Source of the DNA: Actinoplanes xinjiangensis
Lineage (GTDB): Bacteria > Actinomycetota > Actinomycetes > Mycobacteriales > Micromonosporaceae
DNA: 64,000 nt
Direction: 5' to 3'
Assembly (NCBI RefSeq): GCF_003148685.1
Contig: NZ_QGGR01000002.1
Location: 248,001-312,000, forward strand
Part shown: one piece after another, positions 62,442-64,000 of the stretch
Position numbering within the stretch: position 1 is the stretch's first letter
Layout: each line of letters begins with the position of its first letter
Program-made: the position numbers and the translations under genes
The notes under the pieces: model-generated
What the model was told of the DNA's origin: nothing
The model's input: the letters and a program-made list of their open reading frames with translations, nothing else
The model's database searches: none

Positions 62442-63587
62442 GTGTTCACCTCGTACTTCTCGTCTGTCTTCTCGTCGGCCTCGGCCGGCGCCCGGCTCAG
62501 CCTGTTGCAGGTGTCCGCCGCCGGGATCCTCTGGGGCACCGCCGGTGTCGTCGTCCAGGTCGTCGCCGGGCACACCGGGCTCGGGGCACTGGCGATCGCC
62601 TTCTACCGGCTCGCCGTCGCCGCGATCGTCCTGCTGGTCATCGGGTTCCCGGCCCGGCGCCGGATCCGGGCGGCGTTCCGGGCCGCGCCAGCCGCGGTGA
62701 TCGCGGCGGGTGTGGGGCTCGCCACCTATCAGGGTCTCTATTTCGTGGCCGTCCGGCTGAGCGGTGTCAGCATCGCCACGGTGGTCAGCCTCGGCATCGC
62801 GCCGGTGCTGCTCAGTGCCTGGGAGGCGTGGCGTACCCGGCAGCGTCCCGGTACCGCGACTCTGGCCGCCTCGGCCGCGGCCATCGGCGGCCTGGTCCTG
62901 ATCGGTGGCGCCACCGTCGACTCCGGCGCCACCGCCACGGCCGGTCTCGGCCTGCTCGCCGCCATCGGTTCGGGCATCGTCTACGCCGCGTCGACCGCGA
63001 TCAGCCGGCACACCACCCAGGGCATGGAGCCGCTGACCCTCACCACCCTGTCCTGCGCGATCGGCGCGATCGCGATCCTGCCGATCGCCGCCGTCGAGGG
63101 TCTCGCGTTCACTCCGCGGGCGCTCCCGGTAGCCCTGCTGGTCTACGCGGGCGCGGTCACCACGGCTCTGGCGTACGCACTGTTCTACACCGGTCTGCGT
63201 CGCATCTCCGGCAGCGTCGCCGTGGTGGTGACCCTCCTCGAGCCGCTGACCGCGGCCCTGCTCGCCGTCCTGCTGATCGACGAGCCGCTCGGCCCGGCCA
63301 CGATCGTCGGCGGGCTGCTGCTGCTCGGCGCGGTGGCCACCCTCTACCTGGACGCGGGCGACGACACCGCGACTGCTCCGGTCGTCACCGGCCCGGCCGG
63401 CGCCCCGGTCGTTACCGGCCCGGCCAGCGCCCCGGTCGTCACCGGCCCGGCCAGCACCCCGGTCGTCACCGCCCCGGCCAGCACCCCGGACCTCGCCGGC
63501 TCGGCCGGCACCCCACACCTGGCCGGCCCGGCCGGCACCCCGGACCTCGCCGGCGAGGCGCCGGCAACCGCACCGGCGCGAGGCTGA
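62442..63587 (+). CDS. EamA/DMT family transporter
   Basis: This ~381-residue membrane protein has ten TM helices arranged as two EamA repeats (GILWGTAGVVVQVVAGHTGL ... LVIGGATVDS... and ...GSGIVYAASTAISRHTT...LLEPLTAALLAVLLIDEPLG). DMT members export amino acids, nucleosides or drugs. The C-terminal ~70 residues are repeats of APVVTGPAS and TPDLAG from a minisatellite. GTG 62442 has GGAG 5 nt upstream and is chosen over an earlier ATG at 62388 that would add a non-membrane stretch. Confidence 0.85.
   Translation: MFTSYFSSVFSSASAGARLSLLQVSAAGILWGTAGVVVQVVAGHTGLGALAIAFYRLAVAAIVLLVIGFPARRRIRAAFRAAPAAVIAAGVGLATYQGLYFVAVRLSGVSIATVVSLGIAPVLLSAWEAWRTRQRPGTATLAASAAAIGGLVLIGGATVDSGATATAGLGLLAAIGSGIVYAASTAISRHTTQGMEPLTLTTLSCAIGAIAILPIAAVEGLAFTPRALPVALLVYAGAVTTALAYALFYTGLRRISGSVAVVVTLLEPLTAALLAVLLIDEPLGPATIVGGLLLLGAVATLYLDAGDDTATAPVVTGPAGAPVVTGPASAPVVTGPASTPVVTAPASTPDLAGSAGTPHLAGPAGTPDLAGEAPATAPARG
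63370..63560 (+). repeat. ~30-bp minisatellite encoding the transporter tail
   Basis: Imperfect repeats of units such as CCGGTCGTCACCGGCCCGGC encode (APVVTGPAS)n and (TPDLAGPAG)n after the last membrane helix. They keep the frame. Confidence 0.85.
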
Positions 63588-63605
63588 CCTTCCGTTTCGC
63601 ACGGC

Positions 63606-63637
63606 CCCCACCCGGCTTCGCGAGAGGCCGGGTGGGG
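63606..63637 (+). terminator. 11-bp hairpin terminator
   Basis: CCCCACCCGGC and GCCGGGTGGGG form a perfect stem around a 10-nt loop, 19 bp past the transporter stop. It separates that gene from the one at 63736. Confidence 0.75.
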
Positions 63638-63735
63638 CAGGTCCGGGTTGCGTCGCGGGAACGGCTTAGGTGCCGGGCGGTTGCGACGATGTCTCCTGGT
63701 GAAGGTGGCAGGCGGGACCTGGGGGGCGTTCGGCC

Positions 63736-64000
63736 ATGAAGAAGTTCGGGCAGGTGGCGGGCAGTGTGACACTGGCGGCGGTGGTGGGCCTGGGTGGCTC
63801 ACCGGCGCAGGCGGCGCAGGCGGCGCAGGCGGCGCAGGCGGCGCAGGCGGCGCAGGCGGCGCAAGCCGCGGCGGCTCCGGCGGCGGGGCTGCCGGGGCTG
63901 GTGGCGTATGTGCGGGGCGGAGACGTCTACGTCGGCAAGGGGACCACCGAACAACGGCTGACCACCGGCGGTGGGCATGCCCGGCCGAGGTGGTCACCCG
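63736..64000 (+). CDS. Secreted beta-propeller-like protein, 3' truncated by the window end
   Basis: The first 88 codons of a + gene are present. A signal peptide (MKKFGQVAGSVTLAAVVGLGG, AQA cleavage region) is followed by about seven AQA repeats from a 9-bp minisatellite and then AYVRGGDVYVGKGTTEQRLTTGGG-HARPRWSP, which looks like a first blade of a TolB/WD40-like propeller. It is probably exported. Function cannot be judged without the rest. Confidence 0.7.
   Translation, partial: MKKFGQVAGSVTLAAVVGLGGSPAQAAQAAQAAQAAQAAQAAQAAAAPAAGLPGLVAYVRGGDVYVGKGTTEQRLTTGGGHARPRWSP
63798..63866 (+). repeat. GCGCAGGCG 9-bp minisatellite at a signal-peptide junction
   Basis: About seven near-identical 9-bp units encode AQAAQAAQA right after the hydrophobic core of the signal peptide. 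Copy number would change the distance between cleavage site and mature domain. Confidence 0.9.

Overview
The window is very GC-rich, codes densely on both strands, and carries actinobacterial hallmarks: a SpoIIE-type PP2C phosphatase with an anti-sigma-like ATPase domain, a NarL-type two-component pair, a PAC2 protein, GlgX-TreY-TreZ, DUF3072, DUF6401-like and DUF6986-like proteins, and TTGTCCACA-type DnaA boxes. The protein set resembles Actinoplanes and relatives (Micromonosporaceae); that is inference from family content, not a database match. No rRNA, tRNA, CRISPR array, prophage or complete insertion sequence was seen, so this looks like chromosome.

Layout. 0.1-4.7 kb: two small conserved proteins and an MscS-like membrane protein with a giant disordered tail. 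5.2-9.5 kb: a SpoIIE phosphatase coupled to a Na+/H+ antiporter, then a double-VOC protein. 9.6-14.5 kb: DUF3072, an HTH/Clp-N pair behind twin palindromic operators, two GNAT enzymes, a MarR-pirin pair and an M29 aminopeptidase. 14.5-19 kb: phospholipase D, a tiny membrane protein, a methyltransferase and a histidine kinase/response regulator. 19-22 kb: a repeat-rich intergenic island, a PCMT-like methyltransferase and a transglutaminase-like protein. 22-33.5 kb: a purine-degradation region (uraD-uraH-uricase-8-oxoguanine deaminase; malate synthase-DUF6986; allantoinase-allantoicase-APH-like protein) that takes urate to glyoxylate and on to malate. 33.5-36.6 kb: a DnaA-box cluster and an HrpB-like helicase. 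36.6-42.5 kb: a GGDEF-EAL protein, then a PP2C phosphatase / membrane protein / membrane-anchored substrate-binding sensor set. 42.5-52.9 kb: yidD, treZ, treY and glgX, and divergently a GH133 debranching enzyme, a repeat ORF and a GT4 glycosyltransferase (glycogen and trehalose metabolism). 53-64 kb: ketopantoate reductase-like protein, UBP zinc finger, second antiporter, FN3 lipoprotein, EcsC-like protein, PAC2, esterase, methyltransferase, P-loop kinase, an unknown gene with a structured leader, an EamA transporter and the start of a secreted protein.

Three window-wide patterns stand out. First, many genes have a TANNNT hexamer 6-8 nt before the start codon and no Shine-Dalgarno, so leaderless mRNAs look common. 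Second, at least eight otherwise conserved enzymes carry in-frame minisatellite insertions, and similar simple repeats fill several intergenic gaps. Third, a ~200-bp element occurs twice, each time between convergent genes next to a simple-repeat tract.
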